A stretch of 53,169 nt of DNA, taken from positions 1 to 53,169 of the forward strand of contig DVMR01000061.1 in assembly GCA_018714845.1 (NCBI GenBank), written 5' to 3'. The notes beneath the pieces were generated by a model, which saw only the letters and a list, made by a program, of their open reading frames with translations, was not told the DNA's origin and did not search any database. Position numbers and translations under genes: made by a program. This DNA comes from Candidatus Ventrousia excrementavium. GTDB taxonomy: Bacteria > Bacillota > Clostridia > Oscillospirales > Butyricicoccaceae. Positions 1-9,658 of the stretch are shown piece by piece (position 1 is the stretch's first letter; each line of letters opens with the position of its first letter).

Positions 1-229
1 GACCGGGACGAGACTGAAGTTCATCATACACCATTTTACAGTCTTTTTCAACTGAAAAGGACTATTTTTCATTTAATACTTGACTTTAAGCGGACTCCAG
101 GTTTTACAATAAAAACAGTGAGGCGATGCTGTTCATATTTTTTCTCTTATGATATAATGTCGGAAATAAGAAGCATCGCCTCTGTTCTGGAACAGTACGA
201 AACAAATCCGCCAGAGCCGGAAAAAGTCT
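1..229. other. Left-edge non-coding region upstream of the MoxR gene
   Basis: No convincing gene is visible here. The stretch is AT-rich compared with the rest of the window and holds two promoter-like sequences for the plus-strand MoxR operon plus inverted repeats, described separately. Any gene to the left lies outside the window. Confidence 0.6.
80..158 (+). promoter_or_regulatory. Tandem promoter candidates for the moxR operon
   Basis: Candidate P1 is TTGACT at 80-85 and TACAAT at 105-110, with a long 19-base spacer. Candidate P2 is an extended minus-10, TG-A-TATAAT, at 150-158 with a poor minus-35. An 11-base inverted repeat (arms at 120-130 and 172-182) brackets P2, and a perfect CTGTTC-TG-GAACAG palindrome follows at 182-195. 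The promoter calls rest on resemblance to the sigma-A consensus only. Confidence 0.45.
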
Positions 230-256
230 ATGAAGTCAGATGAAAGGAAAACTGCA

Positions 257-1186
257 ATGAACCCAAACAAACAGGTCGTCGCTGTTTTGAATGAAGTCAA
301 AAAAGCCGTAATCGGCAAAGACGATGTGCTTTTAAAAATACTGCTCGCCATGATGTGCGGTGGTCATGTATTGCTGGAAGACATCCCAGGGGTCGGCAAA
401 ACGACTATGGCACTTGCCTTTTCACGCGCATTGGGTCTGGAATACCGCCGTGTACAGTTCACCCCTGACGTTATGCCGTCAGATCTGACCGGCTTTTCAA
501 TCTATAATAAAGAGACAGGCGCTATGGAATATCAGCCGGGCGCGGTGCTGTGCAACCTGCTGCTGGCAGACGAGCTCAATCGCGCCACGAGCCGCACACA
601 GTCCGCTTTGCTCGAAGCCATGGAAGAGGGACAGGTCACTGTTGATGGTCAGGTCCACCCTATTCCCCGGCCGTTTTTGGTCATTGCCACGCAGAATCCA
701 GTCGGCGCGTCGGGCACACAGCTGCTGCCTGATTCTCAGATGGACCGTTTTATGCTGCGCCTGTCCATTGGTTATCCTGAGCCGGCCGATGAGATCGAGC
801 TTTTGCGGCGCAAGCAGAAAGGTCAGCCTCTTGACGAGGTCGGGCAGGTCATGGACTGTGGCGGACTGGAGCTGTTACGCCGTGAAGTCGCTCAGGTCTA
901 TATGTCCGACGATGTGCTTGATTATATTGTCCGCCTGGTCGGCGCTACACGTCATCACAGAGACATTTTGCAGGGGGCCAGCCCGCGCGCAGCGCTGGCG
1001 CTGGCAGCGATTGGCCGTGCCGCGGCTGTCATGCAGGGACGTGATTATGTGGTGCCTGAGGACCTGCAGGCACTGTTTTGCGAGACCATTGCACACCGGT
1101 TTGTACTCGACCCGCAGTCCAATGCCGATCGGCTGACCTTGGCCAGAGAAATTTTGCAGTCGGTCAAGGCGCCGCGGATCCGTTGA
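257..1186 (+). CDS. MoxR family AAA+ ATPase
   Basis: This is a MoxR-type AAA+ ATPase of 309 residues. The family is thought to act as a chaperone that activates or assembles partner proteins, often with VWA or DUF58 partners. Walker A (GVGKTT) lies at residues 45-50, Walker B (LLLADELNRA) at about 101-110 and the sensor-1 segment ATQNP near 144-148; the AAA lid follows at the C terminus. An ATG at 230 is in frame, but the ATG at 257 has a good ribosome site (AAAGGAAA) about seven bases upstream and gives the usual N terminus, so it was chosen. The gene lies four bases before a DUF58 gene and leads a three-gene operon with a transglutaminase-like membrane protein, a frequent bacterial arrangement whose client is mostly unknown. 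Confidence 0.9.
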   Translation: MNPNKQVVAVLNEVKKAVIGKDDVLLKILLAMMCGGHVLLEDIPGVGKTTMALAFSRALGLEYRRVQFTPDVMPSDLTGFSIYNKETGAMEYQPGAVLCNLLLADELNRATSRTQSALLEAMEEGQVTVDGQVHPIPRPFLVIATQNPVGASGTQLLPDSQMDRFMLRLSIGYPEPADEIELLRRKQKGQPLDEVGQVMDCGGLELLRREVAQVYMSDDVLDYIVRLVGATRHHRDILQGASPRAALALAAIGRAAAVMQGRDYVVPEDLQALFCETIAHRFVLDPQSNADRLTLAREILQSVKAPRIR

Positions 1187-1190
1187 ACCC

Positions 1191-2183
1191 ATGCTGCGGA
1201 CTCGCATTTTGTATGGTGTTGCCTTTTTGGGCGCATCGCTGTTTCATATTTTCAACACCCATTACATCGCTTATTTTATCTGGCTGCTGACGCTGGTGAC
1301 CCCGTTTGCCGCGCTGGCCGTCAGCCTGCCTGCCATGCTGGGATGTAAAATTGAAGTGAGCACATCTGCGCACAGTGTACTGCGTGGCGAAGCGGCGCAG
1401 TGGGAAATTGCGCTGAAAAAACGCTTTTCCCTGCCGCTCTCCCATATCACTTTTGTAGTCAGATGCAAAAACTGCCTGACCGGCGAAGGGTTTGTGCGGC
1501 GAATGAAGCTCAGTGATGACAGAAGCTATGCTTTTTCCGCCGATACATCTCACTGCGGACGGCTGGAATGCCGCACGTCACGTGTGCGCGTATGTGACTG
1601 TCTGGGTCTGTTTGCCATTCGTCGCCCCCCTGCCCTTTCAGCGATGGCCGTGCTGCCAGTCGCATATACGTCTGAGGTCTGGAGCAGTCTGGAAAATGGG
1701 TCCGATGAGGGCGGGCAGCTGCGTCCGCGCCCGGGCGGCGGACCTGGCGAGGATTATGACCTGCGAGCTTACCGCCCGGGCGACCCGATTCGCTCGGTGC
1801 ATTGGAAGCTGTCATCCAAACGGGATACGCTGGTCGTCAAAGAAGTTTTGGAATCTCATCAAAGCGCGGTTTTGTTGACGTTTGAGCACTTTGGCTCTGC
1901 CGAAGAAATGGACGATGTGCTCGATCAACTGGATGGCTTGTGCCGTACACTGCTCGAAAAGCAGCGGCCTTGTTATGTACAGTGGGTCCAGCCGGTTACT
2001 GGCGAGCTGCGCAATTATCGCGTGTGCAGCGAACGGGAACGGGAAATGTTCATGGCCGCAGCGCTGGCCGATCCGGCGCCTTCTGCCGGTCAGTCAGTGC
2101 TTGATACAGCTTTGCGCATTCCGGGCGTCAACGGACAGATCCGTCATCTTCACATTGCAACGCAAAAGGAGGACGATGGATGA
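1191..2183 (+). CDS. DUF58 domain-containing membrane protein
   Basis: A 330-residue protein with two hydrophobic segments at the N terminus (about residues 8-20 and 25-50) followed by a soluble region. The DUF58 signature DYDLRAYRPGDPIRSVHWK sits at about residues 188-206. DUF58 proteins are routinely encoded next to MoxR ATPases and are their presumed partners; the biochemical role is not established. The start follows the moxR stop codon by four bases, and the 3' end overlaps the transglutaminase gene by four bases, so the three are probably translationally coupled. Confidence 0.88.
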   Translation: MLRTRILYGVAFLGASLFHIFNTHYIAYFIWLLTLVTPFAALAVSLPAMLGCKIEVSTSAHSVLRGEAAQWEIALKKRFSLPLSHITFVVRCKNCLTGEGFVRRMKLSDDRSYAFSADTSHCGRLECRTSRVRVCDCLGLFAIRRPPALSAMAVLPVAYTSEVWSSLENGSDEGGQLRPRPGGGPGEDYDLRAYRPGDPIRSVHWKLSSKRDTLVVKEVLESHQSAVLLTFEHFGSAEEMDDVLDQLDGLCRTLLEKQRPCYVQWVQPVTGELRNYRVCSEREREMFMAAALADPAPSAGQSVLDTALRIPGVNGQIRHLHIATQKEDDG

Positions 2184-4453
2184 GCCGCAACAAAAAACAA
2201 CCGGCGTCCGGGCTGCCAAACGGACCAGCGCTGGTCGTCACAGATATGCTGCTCATGCTTGCAGCCATATTGGGAACTTTTTACGCATTTTGCGGAGCCT
2301 ACTCGATTGTACCGGCGCGCGGGCCTCTGGTTAGCTGCATTGTAGCAGCAATGATGTTTACCGTTGTTTTTTCCATGCCCCGTTACCGCTGGATCCCATT
2401 GGGGCTGTTTACAGTCGGCTTCGCGATAGCGGCCTGGCGGCTATGGCCACAGCTTCGGCAGGGCGCCTATGCTGTATATACAGACATTGCCAATGTGCTG
2501 GCACAATGGTTTTCTGTTGAGCTGCTCGAGCTGCCGGCTGCGCTGTCGGCGGCGGAGTGGCAGAGCGTTCGCAGTTTGTTTTTGTCAATGTCTGCGGCTG
2601 TTCTGGCATTGGCCCTGGGGTGGACTGTGGTACGGCTACACAGCGCGCTTCTGACGCTGGTACTGACTCTGTCTCCCCTGCTGCCTGCTCTGCTGTTTGA
2701 TGCGGTTCCGCCGTGGCCTGCACTGCTGGTTCTGGCGGCCTGCTGGCTGACTCTGCTGTTTACAACCCTGCTGCGAAGCAGGTCAAAAAACGAAGCAGGA
2801 CGATTTACAGCAATGGTCTTACCGGTCTGCGTGCTGTTGGTCGTTCTGCTCAGCGCAATTTTTCCACAAGATGAATACAGTCACCCACAGTGGGCCTTTA
2901 ATGCATATTTAAGATTGACTGAGCTGGGCGCACGATTTGCTGATGGTATTCTGCCCGGAAACTGGCCCTCTGGGGGAACCGGGATGTCGGCGGGAGTGTC
3001 AGCCGGTATCAATTTGAACGAGGCGGGGCCACTGCAATACACGGGGCAGACGGTTCTTCGCATTTCGACCGAAGTGCCGGGCAGAGTGTACCTCAGAGGG
3101 TTTTCGGCAGCAGTGTACGAGCAGAATCAGTGGCGGCAAATCGACAGTCAGGATTACCACGCGTTTGCCGATGCCAATGGGACAGACTGGTCGGGGGCGT
3201 CTCAGCCAGCCTATTTTCCCTTCTTCACCAATCCGCTTTATATAACTCCTCATCGAATAGAAGTTGAAAATATTGCTGCGCCGTCAGGGAGTGTTTATTA
3301 TCCCAGTCAGCTGGTCCCCAGTTCTCGTGACGGGTCCGTGGAAAACGCGGTTTTTTCCGAGGATATTTGTCTGACTCCCCAGAATGATGTGCGCGTACAC
3401 ACTTTTTATTACTACCAGCCGGACGATCTCTTGCGGGACAGCGACTATACACAGGAAACCTGGCAAGCGGAGCGCCTATACCGTGATTTTGTTGAACAGC
3501 AGTATCTTGGTGTACCCGAAGGCTTTGAAGAGTCGATTGCAGACTGGTGGCATGATGCAGAGCCTTTGTGGGATGATTATAGCCCAAATGTCAATGCGTT
3601 TCCTGAACAGTACCGTGATCGTCTTTCTACAGCGTGGAAAATCGCATATCTGCTGGATCAAACGGCGCAGTATGATGCGGATGCCGCGGCCGTGCCGCCG
3701 GGAGAGGACTTTGTCAGCTACTTTTTGACGCAAAGCCGCCGCGGATACTGCATGCACTTTGCCAGCGCGGCAACGCTGTTGCTACGGTCAATGGGCATTC
3801 CCGCCCGCTATGTCAGCGGCTATGCTGTTACAGCCTCTCAATCCGGGGAAGTCGATGTCCCTGACGCTGCAGCTCATGCATGGGTAGAAATTTATCTGGA
3901 TGGCTACGGCTGGCATCCTGTTGAAGTGACACCGGCTGTCGCGGCTGATGTACCTGTTCCGGGCGATGCATCTGACGAGATGGTTGAACCCGATACGCCG
4001 GCTGAACCTGAAGCGGATGAAACGCAGCAACCCCTGAACGAGACAGAGCAGGACGCGCAGGCTGAAGATGCGGTAGATAGCGCAGAACAGATCGATCAGG
4101 ACGCAGTTCATACCGGCTGGTGGTGGCTTATGCTGCTGCCCGCAGTGGCCATTTGTGTCCTTGTTCGTCGCCCGATTGTTTTATGGACACGCCGCCGCCG
4201 TATCTGCGGCGCAGACACCAACCAGGCTGTTTTGGCGGCTTATGGCTGGCTTCAGAATCTGCAGAAATGGGGCGGTCATACAACGGATGCAGTCGAAGAG
4301 CTGGCGCGTAAGGCACGGTTCAGCAATCACACGCTGACAGATGCAGAGCGTAACGTTGTTCTTGCGCAGCTGCGTCAGGAAGCGCAGCGAATTGACCAGT
4401 CTCTCACCTTCTGGAAACGACTGGTTTACCGGTACATTTTTGTGTTGCGATAA
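2180..4453 (+). CDS. Transglutaminase-like membrane protein (TgpA-type)
   Basis: A 757-residue protein with about six hydrophobic segments in the first 230 residues, a large extracytoplasmic region, a transglutaminase-like core and a last membrane helix near residues 646-662 followed by a cytoplasmic tail. Core residues are Cys524 (in GYCMHFAS), His566 (AAHAWVE) and, at the usual Asp position, Glu582 in WHPVEVTP. An acidic, proline-containing linker of about 50 residues separates the core from the last helix. The architecture matches TgpA-like proteins encoded with MoxR and DUF58. Substrate is unknown; cross-linking or proteolysis of envelope proteins are the usual proposals. The gene ends at a strong terminator. 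Confidence 0.85.
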   Translation: MSRNKKQPASGLPNGPALVVTDMLLMLAAILGTFYAFCGAYSIVPARGPLVSCIVAAMMFTVVFSMPRYRWIPLGLFTVGFAIAAWRLWPQLRQGAYAVYTDIANVLAQWFSVELLELPAALSAAEWQSVRSLFLSMSAAVLALALGWTVVRLHSALLTLVLTLSPLLPALLFDAVPPWPALLVLAACWLTLLFTTLLRSRSKNEAGRFTAMVLPVCVLLVVLLSAIFPQDEYSHPQWAFNAYLRLTELGARFADGILPGNWPSGGTGMSAGVSAGINLNEAGPLQYTGQTVLRISTEVPGRVYLRGFSAAVYEQNQWRQIDSQDYHAFADANGTDWSGASQPAYFPFFTNPLYITPHRIEVENIAAPSGSVYYPSQLVPSSRDGSVENAVFSEDICLTPQNDVRVHTFYYYQPDDLLRDSDYTQETWQAERLYRDFVEQQYLGVPEGFEESIADWWHDAEPLWDDYSPNVNAFPEQYRDRLSTAWKIAYLLDQTAQYDADAAAVPPGEDFVSYFLTQSRRGYCMHFASAATLLLRSMGIPARYVSGYAVTASQSGEVDVPDAAAHAWVEIYLDGYGWHPVEVTPAVAADVPVPGDASDEMVEPDTPAEPEADETQQPLNETEQDAQAEDAVDSAEQIDQDAVHTGWWWLMLLPAVAICVLVRRPIVLWTRRRRICGADTNQAVLAAYGWLQNLQKWGGHTTDAVEELARKARFSNHTLTDAERNVVLAQLRQEAQRIDQSLTFWKRLVYRYIFVLR

Positions 4454-4489
4454 AAAAAGCGGATTCTCCAGTCGAGAATCCGTTTTTTT
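4452..4489. terminator. Bidirectional terminator between the MoxR operon and queA
   Basis: A hairpin with arms CGGATTCTC (4460-4468) and GAGAATCCG (4474-4482) is preceded by seven A and followed by seven T, so it can stop transcripts from both converging units. Confidence 0.88.
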
Positions 4490-4500
4490 ATACACACAGC

Positions 4501-5526
4501 TTATATAATTAAAGAAGCGTCGCCAAAGCTGAAAAAACGATAGCCTTCTTCAATGGCAATTCGATAGGCGTTGAGCATAATTTCACGGGATGCAAATGCA
4601 GAAACCAGCATCAAGAGTGTACTTTCAGGTAAATGAAAATTGGTAATCAGGCCGTCGATTCCGTGGAATGTATAGCCGGGGTAAATAAAAATATCGGTAT
4701 CGCCGCTTCCGGCGCGTGTCATCCCCTGTTCATCGGTTATCGACTCCAGTGTACGGCAGGAAGTAGTGCCGACAGCAATGACACGCCCGCCCTGCTGACG
4801 AATCCGATTGATGCGCCGGGCGGCGTCCTCAGTGACGTGATAGCTTTCGGAGTGCATGACATGTTCTGTAATGTTCTCTTCCTTTACAGGTCTGAAAGTA
4901 CCGAGACCAACATGCAGTGTGATGGTTACAATATCAACGCCCATGGCGCGAATTCGGTCCATCAGCTCGGGGGTAAAATGCAATCCCGCAGTCGGTGCGG
5001 CAGCGGACCCTGCTTCGCGGCAGTAGACCGTTTGATAGCGGTCTTTATCCTGCAGTCGTTCTTTAATGTAGTGCGGCAGCGGCATGGTTCCCAGACGGTC
5101 CAGCACTTCGGCAAATATACCTTCGTGTTCAAACTGAATCATGCGGTTGCCATTGTCCAAGACCTCAACCACTTCGCCGCGCAGTTCACCGCCGCCGAAA
5201 CAAACACGAGCCCCGGTTCTCATCTTTTTTCCGGGAAAAACGATACATTCCCACAGACTTCCGCGCGGATTTTTGAGCAGCAGTACTTCGACAGCACCGC
5301 CTGTGCCCTCTTTTTCGCCGTACAGCCGGGCTGGCAGGACTTTGGTGTCATTGACGACAAGACAGTCGCCGGGACGCAGAAATTCACATAAATCATAAAA
5401 ATGCCGGTGCTGCACTGCCCCGGTGCGGCGGTCAATGACCATCAAACGAGAATGGTCGCGGGGCTCAATGGGCGTCTGCGCGATGAGTTCTTCGGGTAAT
5501 TCATAAAAATAGTCGCTTTTAAGCAT
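4501..5526 (-). CDS. queA: S-adenosylmethionine:tRNA ribosyltransferase-isomerase
   Basis: QueA transfers and isomerises the ribosyl moiety of AdoMet onto 7-aminomethyl-7-deazaguanine at position 34 of tRNA, giving epoxyqueuosine. The product of 341 residues has the typical N terminus ([13 protein letters not shown]), the segment [15 protein letters not shown] and the C-terminal blocks [25 protein letters not shown] and [18 protein letters not shown]. In-frame ATGs exist at 5544 and 5538, but the start at 5526 matches the family best. No clear ribosome site precedes it, and the frame overlaps the end of the SpoIID-like gene, suggesting translational coupling. tgt, the preceding enzyme of the pathway, is two genes upstream. 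Confidence 0.95.
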   Translation of the reverse strand: MLKSDYFYELPEELIAQTPIEPRDHSRLMVIDRRTGAVQHRHFYDLCEFLRPGDCLVVNDTKVLPARLYGEKEGTGGAVEVLLLKNPRGSLWECIVFPGKKMRTGARVCFGGGELRGEVVEVLDNGNRMIQFEHEGIFAEVLDRLGTMPLPHYIKERLQDKDRYQTVYCREAGSAAAPTAGLHFTPELMDRIRAMGVDIVTITLHVGLGTFRPVKEENITEHVMHSESYHVTEDAARRINRIRQQGGRVIAVGTTSCRTLESITDEQGMTRAGSGDTDIFIYPGYTFHGIDGLITNFHLPESTLLMLVSAFASREIMLNAYRIAIEEGYRFFSFGDASLII

Positions 5527-5540
5527 TCCACTTGCCATAA

Positions 5541-7187
5541 TCAATTTGCAGGGCCAACCTGCACTCCTGTAAAGTAAAATTGAATGATTTGGTCATAAGT
5601 AAATCCCTGATTTGCCATATCGCGCGCACCACATTGACTCATGCCGATATTGTGTCCGGAACCGGTGCCGCTGATGACGTATTGACCCGAACCAGAACCG
5701 GACATATCAATTTGGCTGGTCGTTTTGTTCCCATTGACAGCGTACAGCTGTGAGCCGGAGAGCACAGATGTGCTCCCATCGCCGCCGATGGCATAATACT
5801 GTCCAATCGCTTTGTCCGGCACAGTTCCGTTGACATACAGTTGTGCATCAGTGCTGACAGTGTAGCGATGACTGTTAATGCGCTTCGTGCTGCTCGACGT
5901 GTTCAGGCATGTTCGCGCGCGCTCACCGGAAAAGACCAGCGTTTCGCCATTGGACTGGACAAAGGTAATTTCACGGACATTCCCGGCAGATGTGTATTCG
6001 CTGACATAGAAGTCAATGATATCGGTGACATCGTAACCTTTTCCCTGCAAAATACTGGTTACTTCGCTTAAAGTGATAGAAAAGCTATAAGGTCGGAGCT
6101 CTGTGAGATAGGTGTCTTCAACTGCCTTCAGATAAGGGATATCCGTGCCCCAAATATTTTTTGCATCCTCTGTCCAGCCGCCGCTTGACGCGTGATAATA
6201 AGTCTCAGCGACCTCACCGTTGTACAGAACATACAGCCCCGAAACAGCCTCAACAGCGCTGTCGGAATTATCTGTTGCCGTCTTGGTGCCGTAGTATACC
6301 TGACAGTCCGTTGTGTTGCAAAGGTCAAAGCCCTGTGAATTGTGTTTGCCGATACAGGTGACAGCATAGGACTTGGCGCACAGCGCCTGTGCCTTAAGCG
6401 CTTCGATTGGCCAGCTGGGGCTCATTTCATAGGGAATCACACCCTTGATGTAGTCATCCATGCTGACTACATTGACGACTGTAATATCATCCCCGCTGGC
6501 TCTACGGTACTCAAAGCCACCGTAATAGGTCTGGTTTTTAAACCATGTTTCATCTGAATTTGGTTCAATACTCAAAGCCTGTCCGCCCATATCAAACTCG
6601 AACAGAATAGTGTTTGTCTCAGTGACTGTGACTGTGTAACAGCTGCGGCTTTCGCCCACTGCCGAGGCGGTCAGCCCCACTGCAGCTGAAACCTGCGGTG
6701 CAATGGATGCGGCTTCGACTGATGAAGTGTAATTTCCTACCCGGACCCGGTACCCTTCGGCTGTATAAGCGACAAAGGCAGACAACCCGGCGTTGGACAG
6801 CGTGGAAATCAGTGCAAGAGCTTCGTCGAGCGAAGAAGCTACAGTGTCCAGCTGCAGGTGATAAGCGCCAATGACTGTATTGTAAGAGGACGGAAGCGAG
6901 TCATAGTAGACCTTCCCATCACCGATATACATGTTTTTGTCCTTGACTACTGTAATATACATTTCATTTGTCGAGTAAAGCGGAATGAAATTGCGGCTTG
7001 TGTCATAATATCCCAGTTGATAGCCAGTCGCCTGTTCAGAGACATTTTGAAGATTGGCCGCAGACAGGGCATTGGTGCCATAGTAAAGCCCAATCTTTAA
7101 TGTTTCATAAGAAGCGGCAGCTGACGGTACCGCCACCATACTGAATATCAGAAATATGGCCAACAGCAGGGACAATCGTTTTTTCAT
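5541..7187 (-). CDS. SpoIID/LytB domain-containing secreted protein
   Basis: A 548-residue protein with a clear signal peptide ([20 protein letters not shown], then Ala-rich to about residue 26). The middle has an SPOR-like region (about 95-170). A SpoIID/LytB domain from about 235 contains [16 protein letters not shown] and [18 protein letters not shown]; the glutamate in PYEM corresponds to the catalytic glutamate of SpoIID lytic transglycosylases. The C-terminal block [19 protein letters not shown] is also family-typical. At 548 residues it is much longer than SpoIID itself, so it is a paralogue that may act on peptidoglycan outside sporulation; the sigma-A-like promoter supports vegetative expression. 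It lies between tgt and queA and is co-transcribed with queA. Confidence 0.88.
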   Translation of the reverse strand: MKKRLSLLLAIFLIFSMVAVPSAAASYETLKIGLYYGTNALSAANLQNVSEQATGYQLGYYDTSRNFIPLYSTNEMYITVVKDKNMYIGDGKVYYDSLPSSYNTVIGAYHLQLDTVASSLDEALALISTLSNAGLSAFVAYTAEGYRVRVGNYTSSVEAASIAPQVSAAVGLTASAVGESRSCYTVTVTETNTILFEFDMGGQALSIEPNSDETWFKNQTYYGGFEYRRASGDDITVVNVVSMDDYIKGVIPYEMSPSWPIEALKAQALCAKSYAVTCIGKHNSQGFDLCNTTDCQVYYGTKTATDNSDSAVEAVSGLYVLYNGEVAETYYHASSGGWTEDAKNIWGTDIPYLKAVEDTYLTELRPYSFSITLSEVTSILQGKGYDVTDIIDFYVSEYTSAGNVREITFVQSNGETLVFSGERARTCLNTSSSTKRINSHRYTVSTDAQLYVNGTVPDKAIGQYYAIGGDGSTSVLSGSQLYAVNGNKTTSQIDMSGSGSGQYVISGTGSGHNIGMSQCGARDMANQGFTYDQIIQFYFTGVQVGPAN

Positions 7188-7255
7188 GCTTTACCTCACA
7201 GCCCGGGTCCAATCAATACAGGAACATACTGGATATGCGATTTGCATATATTGAT

Positions 7256-7284
7256 ATTATATCGCAATTTTCTCCGGCATTCAA
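7256..7284 (-). promoter_or_regulatory. Promoter of the SpoIID-like/queA unit
   Basis: On the minus strand, TTGAAT (7284-7279) and TATAAT (7261-7256) are separated by 17 bases. The promoter lies between the tgt stop codon and the SpoIID-like gene. A palindrome, ATATGC-N5-GCATAT at 7233-7249, covers the expected transcription start and could be an operator. Confidence 0.7.
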
Positions 7285-7289
7285 CATTT

Positions 7290-8420
7290 TTAGATACGCT
7301 GTGCTAATACTGCAGTTTTTTCCAGGCGGAAGGCTTCAAACCGATTCTCGTCAAGTGCCTGCCGGATATCGGCCATCAACTGATTGTAAAAGTACAGATT
7401 GTGCATGACGGCAAACCGCATTCCCAGCATTTCACCTGACCGCAGCAGATGGCGCACATAAGCGCGCGAGTACTTTTGACAGACAGGGCATTGACATGCA
7501 GGATCAATGGGGCCGGGGTCTGAGATGTATTTGGCGTTGTTCAGGTTGATAATGCCCTGACTGGTGAACAAATGTCCGTGACGCGCGTTGCGCGCAGGCA
7601 TGACACAGTCAAAAAAGTCCACGCCGCGCCATACTCCTTCGATGATATTGGACGGCGTGCCTACGCCCATCAGGTAGCGGGGACGGTCGACAGGCATGTA
7701 CGGTTCAACCTGCTCGATGATATCATACATGACCTCAGTCGGCTCGCCGACAGCCAGCCCGCCGATGGCATAGCCGGGCAGGTCGAGGGCGGAAATCTGC
7801 TTCATGTGCTCGACACGCAAATCGGCATGTGTACCACCCTGATTGATACCCCAAAGCATCTGTCCGGGATTGACGGTATCTTCCCTGCATTTTAACCGCT
7901 CCAGTTCTGTCTTGCAGCGCCCCAGCCAGCGTGTAGTGCGCTCGCAGGATCGCTGAACATAGTCATGGGGCGCAGGGTTTTCGATGCACTCGTCAAAGGC
8001 CATGGCAATATCTGAGCCCAGCGACCACTGGATGCGCATACTCTCTTCCGGTCCCATAAAAATGCGATGTCCGTCAGTATGGGCATTGAACTGTACGCCC
8101 TCTTCGCTGATTTTGCGCAGCTTGGCCAGCGAAAACACCTGAAAGCCGCCGCTGTCTGTTAAGATTGGTCCGTCCCACCCCATAAAACGGTGCAGACCTC
8201 CTAAGCCGTGAATCACCTGTTCACCCGGCCGCACATGCAGATGATAGGTATTGGACAGCTCGACCTGACAGCCAATCTGCTTTAAATCGTCAGCGGACAG
8301 GGCGCCCTTGATGGCTGCCTGCGTACCGACGTTCATAAACACCGGCGTCTGTACTTCTCCGTGCGGCGTTTGAAAAACACCGCGGCGCGCCCGGCCTTCC
8401 CGGGTCTTCAGCTCAAACAT
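7290..8420 (-). CDS. tgt: tRNA-guanine transglycosylase
   Basis: Tgt exchanges guanine-34 for a queuosine precursor in tRNAs with GUN anticodons. The 376-residue protein shows TDSGGFQVFSLAKL (with the conserved DSGG), the region GGLAVGEPTEVMYDIIE, the segment VDFFDCVMPARNARHGHLF containing the nucleophilic aspartate, and the zinc site CQCPVCQKYSRAYVRHL. Length is normal for the bacterial enzyme. It ends near the promoter of the SpoIID-like gene and lies five bases downstream of the rmuC-like gene, so it may be transcribed with that gene and the 498-residue protein gene. Confidence 0.96.
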   Translation of the reverse strand: MFELKTREGRARRGVFQTPHGEVQTPVFMNVGTQAAIKGALSADDLKQIGCQVELSNTYHLHVRPGEQVIHGLGGLHRFMGWDGPILTDSGGFQVFSLAKLRKISEEGVQFNAHTDGHRIFMGPEESMRIQWSLGSDIAMAFDECIENPAPHDYVQRSCERTTRWLGRCKTELERLKCREDTVNPGQMLWGINQGGTHADLRVEHMKQISALDLPGYAIGGLAVGEPTEVMYDIIEQVEPYMPVDRPRYLMGVGTPSNIIEGVWRGVDFFDCVMPARNARHGHLFTSQGIINLNNAKYISDPGPIDPACQCPVCQKYSRAYVRHLLRSGEMLGMRFAVMHNLYFYNQLMADIRQALDENRFEAFRLEKTAVLAQRI

Positions 8421-8425
8421 AGGCT

Positions 8426-9655
8426 TTACTCCTCTAACATGGATTGCTGTTCTTCGGGCAGGGTTTGCACGCTACGCAGCTTATTTTGAATCTGGCGCGT
8501 ACGCACGCCAACCAGCTTGTCAAGCTCGCTGCCCGCCTGTTCCAGGCGCTTCTGCGTTGCTTCCAGCACTGCGCCAAAGGTGTCAAACTCGGTTTTGACA
8601 GAGCTCAGCACCTTCCAGACCTCACTTGAGCGCTTTTGAATGGCCAGGGTGCGGAATCCCATTTGCAGGCTGTTGAGCAGCGCGCCCATGGTCGTAGGCC
8701 CGGCTATATTGACTTTATAATCGCGCTGAAGCTGTTCAATCATCCCGGCGCGTACCACTTCGGCGTAGAGGCCTTCGACAGGAAGAAACATGATGGCAAA
8801 ATCAGTGGTCGACGGCGGCGAAATGTACTTGCTGTGAATGTCACGGGCAAAGCCGCGGATGCGTTCGCGCAGCAGCTTGAGTGCAGCCTCGACCTGTACC
8901 GGATCAGCGGAATCATAGGCGTCGAGCAGCTGCTCATAGGCGTCGGCCGGGAACTTTGCGTCGATGGGCAGCCACACGGGCACACCGTCCTCGCCGGGCA
9001 GCTTGACAGCGTATTCGACTACGTTTTGACTTCCCTTTTTTGTAGCGACATTTTTGGCGTATTGTTCGGGCGAAAGAATCTGTTCCAAGATGGCCCCGAG
9101 CTGAATCTCACCCAGCACGCCGCGCGACTTGACGTTGGACAGGACCTTTTTTAAATCTCCGACACCGGCTGCCAGCGACTGCATTTCGCCCAGCCCCTTG
9201 TAGACCTGCTCCAGACGCTCGCTGACCATCTGAAAAGAATCATTAAGCTTTTTTTCTAAAGTGCTCTGCAGCTTTTCGTCTACTGTTTTGCGGATGTCGT
9301 CCAGCTGAGCCCGGTTGCCTTCCTGCATTCGCGTCATGCTTTCTGACAGGGTGCGGCGCAGGTTGTCCAGCTTTTGCTCGCTCTGCATGTTGCTGCTGAG
9401 CATTTGCTGGGTCAAATGCTTCATCGAGCTTTCAACCGACTGTCCCAGCTTGTCAAGGGCATTCTCTGTTGACTGGATCATCATATCCTGACGCGCTTTC
9501 AGTGCGATGGTGTCTTGGCGGATTTCATCAATTTGTGCCTGAGGGATGGCCGATTCGCGAATCTTTTGCTCAAGACCGCTGACTTTTTTGAGCATGACCA
9601 GTACTCCAATCAGAAACAGTACAGCCAGCACAATACATGCAAATACCCACTCCAT
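8426..9655 (-). CDS. rmuC: RmuC family DNA recombination protein
   Basis: A 409-residue RmuC-type protein. RmuC limits inversions at short inverted repeats in Escherichia coli and carries a predicted endonuclease-like core. Here an N-terminal membrane helix (about residues 3-22) is followed by a long heptad-rich coiled coil (about 25-160) and the RmuC core, recognisable by GEIQLGAILEQILSPEQYA, LPIDAKFPADAYEQLL, DFAIMFLPVEGLYAEVV and AGPTTMGALLNSLQMGFRTL. It sits between tgt and the 498-residue protein with gaps of only a few bases. Confidence 0.92.
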   Translation of the reverse strand: MEWVFACIVLAVLFLIGVLVMLKKVSGLEQKIRESAIPQAQIDEIRQDTIALKARQDMMIQSTENALDKLGQSVESSMKHLTQQMLSSNMQSEQKLDNLRRTLSESMTRMQEGNRAQLDDIRKTVDEKLQSTLEKKLNDSFQMVSERLEQVYKGLGEMQSLAAGVGDLKKVLSNVKSRGVLGEIQLGAILEQILSPEQYAKNVATKKGSQNVVEYAVKLPGEDGVPVWLPIDAKFPADAYEQLLDAYDSADPVQVEAALKLLRERIRGFARDIHSKYISPPSTTDFAIMFLPVEGLYAEVVRAGMIEQLQRDYKVNIAGPTTMGALLNSLQMGFRTLAIQKRSSEVWKVLSSVKTEFDTFGAVLEATQKRLEQAGSELDKLVGVRTRQIQNKLRSVQTLPEEQQSMLEE

Positions 9656-9658
9656 GCT

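Noticed and set aside
182..195. CTGTTC-TG-GAACAG as a LexA (SOS) box
   Set aside because: Gram-positive LexA sites have GAAC-N4-GTTC order; here the half-sites are inverted and two bases apart.
4633..5391. Plus-strand open frame of 252 codons
   Set aside because: It lies fully antisense to queA and shows no protein features of its own.
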